Assembly: GCF_031326205.1 (NCBI RefSeq)
Contig: NZ_CP133721.1
Span: 744,001 to 808,000, forward strand
Reading direction: 5' to 3'
Origin: Flavobacterium sp. 20NA77.7
GTDB lineage: Bacteria; Bacteroidota; Bacteroidia; Flavobacteriales; Flavobacteriaceae
Length of the DNA stretch: 64,000 nucleotides
Shown here: piece after piece, positions 53,508-62,396 of the stretch
Numbering within the stretch: the stretch's first letter is position 1
Layout: each line of letters begins with the position of its first letter
Notes under the pieces: generated by a model
The model's database searches: none
What the model was told of the DNA's origin: nothing
Seen by the model: only the letters and a program-made list of their open reading frames with translations
Position numbers and translations under genes: made by a program

Positions 53508-54416
53508 ATGACCATTTTAATAACAGGTGCTACAGGTTTGGTAGGAACTGAACTAGTACATAATTTGCTAGCGGAAAATCATACTATACACTATTTAACG
53601 ACTTCAAAACATAAATTACTTCAAGAAAAAAATTATAAAGGATTTTATTGGAATCCAACTACACAAGAAATAGATGTAAATGCTTTTGACCAAGTTGACG
53701 CAATTATACATTTAGCGGGTGCATCAGTAGCTAAAAAATGGACTTCTGCTTATAAAAATGAAATACGTACAAGCAGAATTGAATCTACGCAATTACTTTT
53801 TAAAACCTTACAAACAATTCCACATACTATAAAACAAATTATTACAGCATCCGCAATAGGTATTTACCCATCGAGTTTAGAAAAAATTTACCACGAAACG
53901 GATACTCAAGTTGAGGCTTCATTTTTAGGAGAAGTGGTTGAAAGCTGGGAAAATGAAGTAACTAAGTTTGAAACATTAGGAATTTTAGTGGTTAAAATTA
54001 GAATAGGAATTGTGTTGGCTAAAAATGGAGGGGCTTTACAGGAAATGATTAAGCCTATAAGAATGGGTTTTGGTGCGGCTTTAGGTTCAGGGAAGCAATA
54101 CCAAAGTTGGATACATATTCAAGATTTAGTAGCTGTTTTTAAGTATGTTTTACTACATCATAAACAAGGTGTTTATAATGCAGTAGCACCTTATCCTATC
54201 ACAAATAGTGCTTTAACTAAAGCGATTGCTAGAGGTTTAAATAAACCCCTTTTTCTTCCATCTGTACCTACATTTATACTGAAAATTTTATTGGGTGAAA
54301 TGCATGTTATTGTTACGAGTAGCCAGCATGTTAGTTGTATGAAGTTATTAGATGAAGGTTTTCAGTTTAAATATGCATCAATTGATAAAGCCCTTCAACA
54401 CTTACTTAAGTCATAA
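53508..54416 (+). CDS. TIGR01777-family epimerase-like protein
   Basis: A 302-residue short-chain dehydrogenase/reductase-like protein (YfcH/TIGR01777 type). The Rossmann start ILITGATGLVGTELV binds NAD(P). Later motifs DAIIHLAGASVAKKWTSAYK, ITASAIGIYPS and KIRIGIVLAKNGGALQEM are family hallmarks. ATG 53508 is the natural start of the Rossmann strand. The frame extension to 53478 would add a poor leader. Substrates in this family are mostly undefined. It is monocistronic. Confidence 0.85.
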   Translation: MTILITGATGLVGTELVHNLLAENHTIHYLTTSKHKLLQEKNYKGFYWNPTTQEIDVNAFDQVDAIIHLAGASVAKKWTSAYKNEIRTSRIESTQLLFKTLQTIPHTIKQIITASAIGIYPSSLEKIYHETDTQVEASFLGEVVESWENEVTKFETLGILVVKIRIGIVLAKNGGALQEMIKPIRMGFGAALGSGKQYQSWIHIQDLVAVFKYVLLHHKQGVYNAVAPYPITNSALTKAIARGLNKPLFLPSVPTFILKILLGEMHVIVTSSQHVSCMKLLDEGFQFKYASIDKALQHLLKS

Positions 54417-54485
54417 CTAGGCTGAGTTCTAAAATTTAGAATGCCTTTTGATTTTGTTTTTTTAACTATTTTGCATTATTAATTC

Positions 54486-54524
54486 TGACAATGTGTCATT
54501 TTTTAAATATTGGCAATACATTTG
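54486..54524 (+). promoter_or_regulatory. grpE-dnaJ promoter with a palindrome
   Basis: TGACA-atg-TGTCA (54486-54498) is a perfect 5-bp inverted repeat located 18 bases before the -7 element TACATTTG (54517-54524). It occupies the -33 region where a heat-shock repressor or an alternative factor could bind. The start codon of grpE is at 54560. Confidence 0.5.
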
Positions 54525-54559
54525 CAGTTCACAATAAAACAAAAAATAAAAACAAAATC

Positions 54560-55099
54560 ATGAGTCAAGACCAAGGAGAACCTATAGAAAAAGATACGAT
54601 TCAAGAGCAACAACCTGTTGAACCTCAAGAAGTAGAAACACCAGAATTATCTTTAGAGGAGCAATTACAAGAGCAATTGGCACAAGAAAAAGATAAATTT
54701 TTACGTTTATTTGCAGAGTTTGAAAATTATAAAAAACGAACGACCAAAGAACGTATCGATTTATTTAAAACCGCAGGTCAAGAAGTTTTACAAGCTATGC
54801 TACCTGTTTTAGATGATTTTGATAGAGCTTGGGTCCAAATTTCACAGTCAAATGATGAAGCCTTAGTAACAGGCGTGTCATTAATTCACGATAAATTAAA
54901 AACCACTTTAGCAAGTAAAGGTTTAGAAATAGTAGAACTCAAAGCGGGCGATGAATTTAATGCCGATTTTGCAGAAGCTATTACACAAATACCAGCTCCA
55001 TCTGAAGAGTTGAAAGGAAAAATAGTTGATGTAATAGAAAAAGGATATAAATTGGGAGATAAAATTATTCGTTTCCCAAAAGTAGTAATAGGCAGTTAA
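54560..55099 (+). CDS. grpE: Nucleotide exchange factor GrpE
   Basis: A 179-residue GrpE that releases ADP from DnaK in the heat-shock chaperone cycle. The N-terminus is acidic and low-complexity (EPIEKDTIQEQQPVEP), then a long helical dimerisation region runs through LAQEKDKFLRLFAEFENYKK, and a beta domain follows (GKIVDVIEKGYKLGDKIIRF). ATG 54560 (MSQDQGEP) is the expected start. A frame extension to 54491 runs through the promoter. It is followed 109 bases later by dnaJ. dnaK is not in this window. Confidence 0.92.
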   Translation: MSQDQGEPIEKDTIQEQQPVEPQEVETPELSLEEQLQEQLAQEKDKFLRLFAEFENYKKRTTKERIDLFKTAGQEVLQAMLPVLDDFDRAWVQISQSNDEALVTGVSLIHDKLKTTLASKGLEIVELKAGDEFNADFAEAITQIPAPSEELKGKIVDVIEKGYKLGDKIIRFPKVVIGS

Positions 55100-55117
55100 A
55101 AACAGAAACAGCTACCC

Positions 55118-55211
55118 ATGAAATCGCTCATTTCATTTGATTTGCAAATTTTAATCTAAATTATTAAGCGATTACATATATGACCGCTAAAAAATAACTT
55201 TTACATATATG
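55118..55211 (+). repeat. Leader repeat, copy 2 (before dnaJ)
   Basis: A near copy of 37465-37561. Conserved stretches are ATGAAATCGC at the left end, AAGCGAT, ACATATATGACCGCTAA and TAACTTTTACATATATGA, with one indel and diverged middle. The right end again overlaps the downstream start codon. Confidence 0.7.
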
Positions 55212-56330
55212 AAAAAAGATTTTTATGAATTATTAGGAGTAAGTAAAAATGCTTCTCCAGACGAGATTAAGAAAGCATATCGAAAAAAAGCCATAGAGTT
55301 TCACCCAGATAAGAATCCAGGAGATAAAGAAGCCGAAGAAAATTTTAAGGCGTGTGCAGAAGCTTATGAAGTATTAAGTGATTCCGATAAAAAAGCAAGA
55401 TATGATCAATATGGTCATGCTGCTTTTGAAGGCGGCGGTGGAGGATATGGAGGTCATCATATGAATATGGATGATATTTTCAGTCAATTTGGGGATATTT
55501 TTGGAAGTGCTTTTGGAGGCGGAGGCTTCGGAGGTTTTGGCGGAGGCGGAGGTCAACGAAGAATGAAAGGAAGCAATTTAAGGATTAAAGTAAAATTAAC
55601 ACTTGAAGAAATTGCAAATGGTGTTGAGAAAAAAGTAAAAGTAAAACGTAAAGTTCAAGCACCAGGTGTTACCTATAAAACATGTTCTCCGTGTAATGGA
55701 AGTGGACAAGTTTTAAAAGTTACCAATACTATTTTAGGAAGAATGCAAACGGCAACCACTTGTCATTCTTGTCATGGAGCAGGCCAAATGATAGATTCAA
55801 AGCCTTCGCATGCCGATGCGCAAGGATTAATTACTGAAGAAGATACAGTATCCATAAAAATTCCTGCAGGTGTAGTAGATGGCATGCAATTAAAAGTGTC
55901 TGGTAAAGGAAATGAAGCGCCAGGTAAAAACAGTATTCCGGGAGATTTAATTGTAGCTATTGAAGAAATAGAACATGAGTTTTTAAAGAGAGAGGGCGAA
56001 AATTTACATTATGATTTGTATATCAGTTTTGCTGAAGCAGCTTTAGGTGTTTCTAAAGAAATAGATACAGTTTCAGGAAAAGTAAGAATAAAATTAGAAG
56101 AAGGCATACAGTCAGGGAAAATTTTACGCTTAAAAGGCAAAGGGGTTCCAAGTATCAATTCATATAGTAGCGGCGATTTATTAGTACATATTAATGTTTG
56201 GACACCAAAAGAATTAAATAAAGAACAAAAAGCATTTTTTGAAAAAATGTTAACAGATGAAAATTTTATTCCAAAACCAGAAAAATCGGATAAATCATTT
56301 TTTGAAAAAGTAAAAGATATGTTTTCTTAA
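55209..56330 (+). CDS. dnaJ: Chaperone protein DnaJ
   Basis: A 373-residue DnaJ. The J domain (about 1-70) has the HPD motif in [16 protein letters not shown], then a Gly-rich linker ([14 protein letters not shown]), then a cysteine-rich zone and the substrate-binding C-terminal domains. Only two CxxCxGxG motifs are present (CSPCNGSG and CHSCHGAG) instead of four, with the expected remainder replaced by [18 protein letters not shown], so it can bind only one zinc. I believe this reduced form is normal for the family in this group. It follows grpE and is preceded by the same leader as bshB1. Confidence 0.92.
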   Translation: MKKDFYELLGVSKNASPDEIKKAYRKKAIEFHPDKNPGDKEAEENFKACAEAYEVLSDSDKKARYDQYGHAAFEGGGGGYGGHHMNMDDIFSQFGDIFGSAFGGGGFGGFGGGGGQRRMKGSNLRIKVKLTLEEIANGVEKKVKVKRKVQAPGVTYKTCSPCNGSGQVLKVTNTILGRMQTATTCHSCHGAGQMIDSKPSHADAQGLITEEDTVSIKIPAGVVDGMQLKVSGKGNEAPGKNSIPGDLIVAIEEIEHEFLKREGENLHYDLYISFAEAALGVSKEIDTVSGKVRIKLEEGIQSGKILRLKGKGVPSINSYSSGDLLVHINVWTPKELNKEQKAFFEKMLTDENFIPKPEKSDKSFFEKVKDMFS

Positions 56331-56357
56331 ATGAAAATTTTTTATACAAATATGAAT

Positions 56358-56389
56358 TCCCATCCTTTTAAAAAAGGGTGGGTTTTTTA
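56358..56389 (+). terminator. Terminator after dnaJ
   Basis: CCCATCCTTTT and AAAAGGGTGGG form a stem (one T-G pair) followed by six T residues. Confidence 0.85.
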
Positions 56390-56442
56390 TGTAACAATTT
56401 TTGTACATTAGTGACTAATATTTTAATTAAACATTTGTATTC

Positions 56443-57366
56443 ATGCGCAATATATTAGAAGTAAAAAACGTGGTCAAGAAGTATGGTGAATACACCGCTT
56501 TGAACGCTATTTCTTTACAAGTACCAGAAGGTAGTATTTATGGTTTATTAGGTCCAAACGGAGCTGGAAAAACTTCATTAATTAGAATCATCAATCAAAT
56601 TACGTTACCTGATTCAGGTGAAATTTTGCTTAATGGCGAAAATTTAAATCCTGACCATGTGTCTATTATCGGTTACATGCCTGAAGAAAGAGGTTTGTAT
56701 AAGTCTATGAAAGTAGGAGAGCAATGCTTGTATTTAGCTCAACTAAAAGGACTTTCAAAAGCTGATGCAAAAAAACAATTAAAATATTGGTTTGAAAAAT
56801 TTGAAATACAAGGTTGGTGGGACAAAAAAATTCAGGAGTTATCAAAAGGTATGGCGCAAAAAGTGCAATTTATTGTAACGGTATTACATCAGCCCAAATT
56901 GTTAATTTTAGACGAGCCATTTTCGGGATTTGACCCTGTAAATGCGAATTTAATTAAGGATGAAATTATCGAATTAAATAAAAAAGGGACATCTATTATT
57001 TTTTCTACACATCGCATGGAAAGTGTGGAAGAAATGTGTGATCATATTGCATTAATTCATCAGTCAAATAAATTGATTGAAGGAAAATTATCAGATGTTA
57101 AAAAACAATTTAGAACAAATACATTCCAAATAGGAATTCTAACAGAGAATGTTGAAGGTTTAATGCTTGCCCTAACCAAAAATTTCACAGTCGGGCAAAC
57201 GGATTTCAAATCATTAAACGACGAATTAAAATTAGAAATCCAAATAGGTACACACACTACAAATGAGTTATTGCAAATTTTACTCGCGTTTGGACAAATT
57301 ACTCATTTTGCTGAAAAAATTCCTAGTGTTAACGATATTTTCATTCAAACAGTTAGCGGTAATTAA
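56443..57366 (+). CDS. ABC transporter ATP-binding protein (NatA-like)
   Basis: A 307-residue ATPase. Walker A is GLLGPNGAGKTSLIRII, signature LSKGMAQKVQF (lacks the classical SGGQ, as in many NatA-like proteins), Walker B LLILDEPFSGFD and the switch His in IFSTHRME. A C-terminal extension (about 220-307) is typical of this family. It pairs with the following permease gene after 53 bases. Such pairs export sodium, drugs or lipids. The substrate is not visible. Confidence 0.88.
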   Translation: MRNILEVKNVVKKYGEYTALNAISLQVPEGSIYGLLGPNGAGKTSLIRIINQITLPDSGEILLNGENLNPDHVSIIGYMPEERGLYKSMKVGEQCLYLAQLKGLSKADAKKQLKYWFEKFEIQGWWDKKIQELSKGMAQKVQFIVTVLHQPKLLILDEPFSGFDPVNANLIKDEIIELNKKGTSIIFSTHRMESVEEMCDHIALIHQSNKLIEGKLSDVKKQFRTNTFQIGILTENVEGLMLALTKNFTVGQTDFKSLNDELKLEIQIGTHTTNELLQILLAFGQITHFAEKIPSVNDIFIQTVSGN

Positions 57367-57419
57367 TAGAAAATAAAAGCAACTAATTCAGATTTAGAAT
57401 TAGGTAAAAAAGATAAAAA

Positions 57420-58718
57420 ATGAATAAATTAAATTTAATTATACAAAGAGAATTTATTGCAAAAGTGCGCAATAAATCGTTTATCGTAATGACTTTCTTA
57501 AGTCCATTATTATTTGTGGGAATGGCATTTTTGATTAGTTACTTAGCCAATATGAATAAAGATTCAGTCACTGAAATTGCTGTTTATGATAAGGCGGGTT
57601 TATTAAAAAATCATTTTAAAAGCGATAAGCATACAAAATATATTGATATTTCTACCATGCCTTTAAAAATAGCCAAGGATACAGCAAAAGCAAGTTATGA
57701 AGGATTAATTTACGTGCCAAAAGTGTCAAAAATCCAAGATTTAAAAGCAAAAGTTGAATATATTTCAGATGAAAGTCCAAGTATAGATTTTATTGAAACA
57801 ATTGAAGATATTGTAGATTCAACCCTTACACAAGAAAATTTTAAAACATCAGGAATTGATACCAAAGCAATTGAGAAAGCTACTGTAAAATCTGAATTAA
57901 AACTTTCAAAATATTCTGGAGATGAAAGCCTTAAAGGATTAAACGAAATAAAAGTAGCTATTGGAGGATTTTTTGGTTATTTAATCATGATGTTTATTAT
58001 CATTTATGGCAATTTTGTAATGCGTAGTGTCATTGAAGAAAAAACAAATCGTATTATAGAAATTGTCATTTCATCTGTAAAGCCCTTTCAGTTAATGATG
58101 GGAAAAATTATTGGTACATCATTAGCGGGTATATTACAGTTTTTAATTTGGGCAATTGTAGGCGGAGCATTATTTTTTATGGCTTCTTCTTATTTTGGCA
58201 TGGAAATGTCTGGATCAACAGCTAAAGTGGCCGAAGCGGCTCAACAAGCGCAAAAAATGAATGTGTTGAATGACTATTTAGTTGAAATACAAAATTTGCC
58301 TATTGCAACCTTATTGAGTTGTTTTATCATTTATTTTATTGGAGGCTATTTTTTATACAGTTCTTTTTACGCGGCTATTGGGGCAGCAGTAGATTCAGAA
58401 ACAGATTCGCAACAGTTTTTATTGCCTATTATCATGCCTTTAATGTTAGGTGTGTATATTGGCTTTTTTACTGTAATTAATGATCCACATGGTACAGTTG
58501 CAACTGTTTTTTCAATAATTCCCTTAACTTCGCCTATTGTTATGCTGATGCGCATTCCGTTTGGTGTACCATTTTGGCAATTAGGATTATCTGTCTTGTT
58601 GCTATTTGGAACGTTTTTTGTTGTAGTTTGGGCAGCAGCTAAAATATATAGAGTTGGTATTTTAATGCATGGTAAAAAACCAACTTGGAAAGAATTATAT
58701 AAATGGTTGAAATATTAA
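57420..58718 (+). CDS. ABC-2-type permease (NatB-like)
   Basis: A 432-residue membrane permease. A cytoplasmic start (IIQREFIAKVRNKSFIVMTF) leads into helix 1, a large extracytoplasmic loop (about 45-180) and five or more C-terminal helices: FFGYLIMMFIIIYGNFVM, SLAGILQFLIWAIVGGALFF, LLSCFIIYFIGGYFLYSSFY, IIMPLMLGVYIGFFTVI. This is the ABC-2/NatB architecture and matches the ATPase gene just upstream. It acts as a homodimer or with the ATPase dimer. Direction of transport is probably export. Confidence 0.87.
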   Translation: MNKLNLIIQREFIAKVRNKSFIVMTFLSPLLFVGMAFLISYLANMNKDSVTEIAVYDKAGLLKNHFKSDKHTKYIDISTMPLKIAKDTAKASYEGLIYVPKVSKIQDLKAKVEYISDESPSIDFIETIEDIVDSTLTQENFKTSGIDTKAIEKATVKSELKLSKYSGDESLKGLNEIKVAIGGFFGYLIMMFIIIYGNFVMRSVIEEKTNRIIEIVISSVKPFQLMMGKIIGTSLAGILQFLIWAIVGGALFFMASSYFGMEMSGSTAKVAEAAQQAQKMNVLNDYLVEIQNLPIATLLSCFIIYFIGGYFLYSSFYAAIGAAVDSETDSQQFLLPIIMPLMLGVYIGFFTVINDPHGTVATVFSIIPLTSPIVMLMRIPFGVPFWQLGLSVLLLFGTFFVVVWAAAKIYRVGILMHGKKPTWKELYKWLKY

Positions 58719-58785
58719 AAAGAGTTTATCAGTTTAATAGGTCTATTATAATCCATTTAAACGAATAAACAGTTAACCTAAAAAA

Positions 58786-59949
58786 ATGAGTAAAATCCTT
58801 ATTATAGAAGACGAAGCAGCTATTCGAAGAGTATTAACTAAAATACTTACCGAAGAAAATGATTCGTATAAAGTTGAAGAAGCAGAAGATGGTTTGCAAG
58901 GTTTAGAAAAAGTCAAAAATGAAGATTATGACTTAATTCTTTGTGATATTAAAATGCCTAAAATGGATGGTGTTGAGGTGCTGGAAGCCGTTAAAAAAAT
59001 CAAACCTGAGATTCCTGTGGTAATGATTTCAGGGCATGGAGATTTAGATACCGCTGTAAATACGATGAGATTAGGTGCCTATGATTATATTTCTAAACCT
59101 CCAGATTTAAATAGATTATTGAATACTGTTCGAAATGCTTTAGACAAAAAACAGTTAGTAGTAGAGAACAAAATCTTGAGAAAGAAAGTTTCTAAAAACT
59201 ATGAAATGATAGGCCAGAGTGAAGCTATTTCTCACATAAAAGCAATGATTGAAAAAGTAGCTCCCACAGAGGCTAGAGTGTTAGTTACAGGATCTAATGG
59301 AACAGGAAAAGAATTAGTTGCTCACCAATTGCATCAACAAAGTAATCGCGCTGCTCAACCCATAATTGAAGTAAATTGCGCTGCTATACCTTCTGAATTA
59401 ATTGAAAGTGAATTGTTTGGCCATGTAAAAGGCGCATTTACATCTGCAGTTAAAGATAGAGCAGGAAAGTTTGAAGCAGCACATGGCGGAACTATTTTCC
59501 TAGATGAAATAGGAGATATGAGTTTGCCCGCTCAAGCTAAAGTTTTAAGAGTTTTGCAAGAGAATTTGATTCAACGTGTGGGTGCCGATAAAGATATTAA
59601 GGTTGATGTTAGAGTAATTGCTGCCACAAATAAAGATTTAAAAAAAGAAATAGAAGAAGGAAGATTTCGTGAAGATTTATATCATCGATTAGCAGTAATA
59701 TTAATCAAAGTTCCTGCTCTAAATGACAGAAGAGAAGATATACCAGAATTAATCCGTTATTTTTCAATAAAAATTTCTGAAGAACAAGGAATAGCGGTAA
59801 AACATTTTTCAGTCAATGCTATTTCTTTGTTACAAGAATATGATTGGACAGGAAACATAAGAGAGTTAAGAAATGTAGTAGAACGACTTATTATTTTAGG
59901 CGGAAATGAAATTTCTGAACAAGATGTAAAATTATTCGCAAGTAAATAA
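58786..59949 (+). CDS. Sigma-54 activator-like response regulator without DNA-binding domain
   Basis: A 387-residue NtrC-type protein. The receiver domain (about 1-120) has acceptor Asp54 in [13 protein letters not shown], and the AAA+ domain (about 145-385) has Walker [11 protein letters not shown], Walker [12 protein letters not shown] and the arginine-finger region. Two points are odd. The sigma-54 contact motif GAFTGA reads GAFTSA ([14 protein letters not shown]). The protein ends at QDVKLFASK, right after the AAA+ C-terminal helices, so the Fis-type DNA-binding domain is missing. I believe such short forms recur in Bacteroidetes. No histidine kinase lies beside it. Confidence 0.88.
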   Translation: MSKILIIEDEAAIRRVLTKILTEENDSYKVEEAEDGLQGLEKVKNEDYDLILCDIKMPKMDGVEVLEAVKKIKPEIPVVMISGHGDLDTAVNTMRLGAYDYISKPPDLNRLLNTVRNALDKKQLVVENKILRKKVSKNYEMIGQSEAISHIKAMIEKVAPTEARVLVTGSNGTGKELVAHQLHQQSNRAAQPIIEVNCAAIPSELIESELFGHVKGAFTSAVKDRAGKFEAAHGGTIFLDEIGDMSLPAQAKVLRVLQENLIQRVGADKDIKVDVRVIAATNKDLKKEIEEGRFREDLYHRLAVILIKVPALNDRREDIPELIRYFSIKISEEQGIAVKHFSVNAISLLQEYDWTGNIRELRNVVERLIILGGNEISEQDVKLFASK

Positions 59950-60018
59950 ATTTGATAAACGGTAAAAGATAATGGGTAATTGGTTACCTATTGCCTTTTG
60001 CCCATTACCATAGAAAAA

Positions 60019-60630
60019 ATGCAATTAAAAAAAATAAATCCACACCTTCAGCAAGCATTAGTAGAACTAGGATTAGTAGAAGCAAATGAAATCCAAGAAG
60101 AAACATTTTCCGTTATTAAAAGTGGTGCTGATGTAGTTGTTCAAGCTGAAAAAGGCACGGGAAAAACCACTACGTTAGTACTTAACGTAATTCAAAAGTT
60201 GGAAAAAGCACATCTGCTTTCACCGCGTGCCTTAGTATTTTCAGAAAATAAGGAACGTGTTTTAGAACTAGAAGAGCGCTTTAAGCAATTCGCAAAATAT
60301 ACCGATTTACGTATCTATGCAGTACATGATAAAAGTGATTTAGATTATGACAAAAATCAAATTTCTGTTGGAATTGACATTTTGATTGGCACTCCAACAC
60401 GATTAAATGATATGTTTAGTACAGCAGGATATGATGTAAATCAATTAAAAATGTTTGTTGTTGACGATGCAGATGCAATTGCAAAAGTAAGATTAGAGGC
60501 AAAAATTAAAAGAATTTCAGACAGCATAGCTAAAACACAACGAATACTTTTCTGTGAAGTTATTTCAGAACGTGTAGAGTCTTTGGCCGACCAAATTATG
60601 GTTGAGCCACTTTTTTTTGAAATGGATTAA
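60019..60630 (+). CDS. One-lobed DEAD-box-like protein
   Basis: A 203-residue protein with only the first RecA lobe of a DEAD-box helicase. It has a Q-motif-like start (VEANEIQEETFSVIKSGADV), Walker A AEKGTGKTT and a degenerate motif II DDAD (VVDDADAIAK) in place of DEAD. The helicase C-terminal domain with motifs IV-VI is absent, so it cannot act as a normal helicase. ATG 60019 (MQLKKINPHLQQAL) is chosen because the 59980 extension is a low-quality leader. It may be a regulatory or RNA-binding remnant. Its order beside the ABC-F gene may be meaningful, since both relate to ribosomes. Confidence 0.75.
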   Translation: MQLKKINPHLQQALVELGLVEANEIQEETFSVIKSGADVVVQAEKGTGKTTTLVLNVIQKLEKAHLLSPRALVFSENKERVLELEERFKQFAKYTDLRIYAVHDKSDLDYDKNQISVGIDILIGTPTRLNDMFSTAGYDVNQLKMFVVDDADAIAKVRLEAKIKRISDSIAKTQRILFCEVISERVESLADQIMVEPLFFEMD

Positions 60631-60665
60631 TTAGCAATAATCATACAAAAACCGAATATAATCAA

Positions 60666-60695
60666 TTGTCTAATTGACTAATTCAGCTATATTTG
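60666..60695 (+). promoter_or_regulatory. Promoter of the ABC-F gene
   Basis: TTG (60666-60668), 19 bases, TATATTTG (60688-60695): a perfect match. The start codon is 64 bases downstream. Confidence 0.7.
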
Positions 60696-60722
60696 CACCT
60701 TTCAAAAATTTAGTAACTCGTT

Positions 60723-60754
60723 TTTATAACTTTTTACTTTTATAACTTTTTACT
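60723..60754 (+). repeat. Two-unit tandem repeat in the ABC-F leader
   Basis: TTTATAACTTTTTACT occurs twice head to tail (60723-60738, 60739-60754), ending five bases before the start codon. It lies in the transcribed leader if the promoter at 60666-60695 is used. Confidence 0.7.
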
Positions 60755-60759
60755 TCAAA

Positions 60760-62394
60760 ATGATTACAGTTAATGATGTTGCCGTAGAATTTGGCGGAAC
60801 CACTTTATTTAGTGAGGTTACTTTTGCAATTAATGAAAATGATAAAATAGCCCTCATGGGTAAAAATGGTGCAGGAAAATCAACTTTATTAAAAATAGTT
60901 GCAGGTGAAAATAAACCTACACGTGGCGGAATTTCGGCACCAAGTGATGCTGTAATAGCTTATTTACCACAGCATTTATTAACGGCCGATAATTGTACTG
61001 TTTTAGAGGAAACTTCTAAAGCGTTTGCGGATGTATTGAACATGAAAAAGGAAATAGATTCGCTTAACGAACAATTAACTACTCGTACCGATTATGAAAG
61101 TGATGCCTACATGAAATTGATAGAGCGTGTTACGGAACTTTCTGAAAAGTTTTATTCTATTGAAGAAGTAAATTATGAAGCTGAAGTAGAAAAAGTATTA
61201 AAAGGATTAGGGTTTGAAAGAGAAGATTTTACTCGTTTAACTTCTGAATTTTCAGGCGGATGGAGAATGCGAATTGAATTGGCAAAAATACTATTAAAAC
61301 AACCTGATTTAATACTTCTAGATGAACCAACAAATCATTTAGACATGGAAAGTATTCAGTGGTTAGAAGATTTTCTAATTAATCAGGCTAAAGCGGTAAT
61401 GGTTATTTCGCACGATAGAACGTTTGTAGATAATATTACAAATAGAACTATTGAAGTAACGATGGGCCGAATTTATGATTATAAAGCTAAATATTCCGAT
61501 TATTTAGAATTGAGAAAAGATAGAAGAATACACCAACAAAAAGCCTATGATGAGCAACAAAAATTTATTGCAGAAAATCAGGCATTTATTGAGCGTTTTA
61601 GAGGAACTTTCTCCAAAACAGAGCAAGTGCAATCTAGGGTTCGTATGTTGGAAAAACTAGTCTTAGTTGAAGTTGATGAAGTGGACACATCCGCATTAAA
61701 ATTAAAATTCCCACCTTCGCCACGTTCAGGTCAATACCCAGTAGTTGTTGAAGCATTAACTAAACAATATGGAGACCATGTCGTGTTTAATAATGCGAAT
61801 ATGGTTATTGAAAGAGGACAAAAGGTAGCCTTTGTGGGTAAAAATGGGGAAGGAAAATCAACTATGATAAAAGCTATTATGGGAGAAATCGACTATGATG
61901 GCGGGAAAATAGAGATAGGGCATAACGCTCAAATTGGATATTTTGCACAAAATCAGGCAGCATTATTAGATGGAGAATTAACCGTTTTTGATACTATTGA
62001 CAGAATTGCAGTAGGAGATATTCGTACGAAAATTAAAGATATGTTAGGCGCTTTTATGTTTAAAGGCGATGACATTCAAAAGAAAGTTAAAGTACTTTCA
62101 GGGGGTGAAAAAACGCGTTTAGCAATGATAAAATTGTTACTAGAACCTGTGAACGTGTTAATTTTAGATGAGCCAACAAATCATTTAGATATGAAAACCA
62201 AAGACATTATTAAAGATGCTTTACGTGATTTTGATGGGACGTTAATTTTAGTGTCACATGACCGTGATTTCTTAGATGGTTTAGCTCAAAAAGTGTTTGA
62301 ATTTGGTAATAAGCGTGTCAAAGAACATTTTGAAGACATTAAAGGCTTCTTGGCTTACAAAAAAATGGAATCCTTAAAAGAAATTGAAAAATAA
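60760..62394 (+). CDS. ABC-F family ATPase (Uup/YbiT-like)
   Basis: A 544-residue ABC-F protein, two ATPase domains and no membrane segments. Walker A GKNGAGKSTLLKI and GKNGEGKSTMIKA, signatures FSGGWRMRIEL and LSGGEKTRLAM, Walker B LILLDEPTNHLD and LILDEPTNHLDM. The inter-domain linker holds IERFRGTFSKTEQVQSRVRM. It differs from EttA in linker sequence and has a shorter tail, fitting the YbiT/YheS-like group that acts on ribosomes. It is the second ABC-F gene of this window. Confidence 0.9.
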   Translation: MITVNDVAVEFGGTTLFSEVTFAINENDKIALMGKNGAGKSTLLKIVAGENKPTRGGISAPSDAVIAYLPQHLLTADNCTVLEETSKAFADVLNMKKEIDSLNEQLTTRTDYESDAYMKLIERVTELSEKFYSIEEVNYEAEVEKVLKGLGFEREDFTRLTSEFSGGWRMRIELAKILLKQPDLILLDEPTNHLDMESIQWLEDFLINQAKAVMVISHDRTFVDNITNRTIEVTMGRIYDYKAKYSDYLELRKDRRIHQQKAYDEQQKFIAENQAFIERFRGTFSKTEQVQSRVRMLEKLVLVEVDEVDTSALKLKFPPSPRSGQYPVVVEALTKQYGDHVVFNNANMVIERGQKVAFVGKNGEGKSTMIKAIMGEIDYDGGKIEIGHNAQIGYFAQNQAALLDGELTVFDTIDRIAVGDIRTKIKDMLGAFMFKGDDIQKKVKVLSGGEKTRLAMIKLLLEPVNVLILDEPTNHLDMKTKDIIKDALRDFDGTLILVSHDRDFLDGLAQKVFEFGNKRVKEHFEDIKGFLAYKKMESLKEIEK

Positions 62395-62396
62395 TA

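Noticed and set aside
59955-60018. A loose inverted repeat (TAATGGG...CCCATTA) before the one-lobed DEAD gene
   Set aside because: The loop is long and the stem short. It looks like low-complexity leader sequence and gives no clear terminator or operator.
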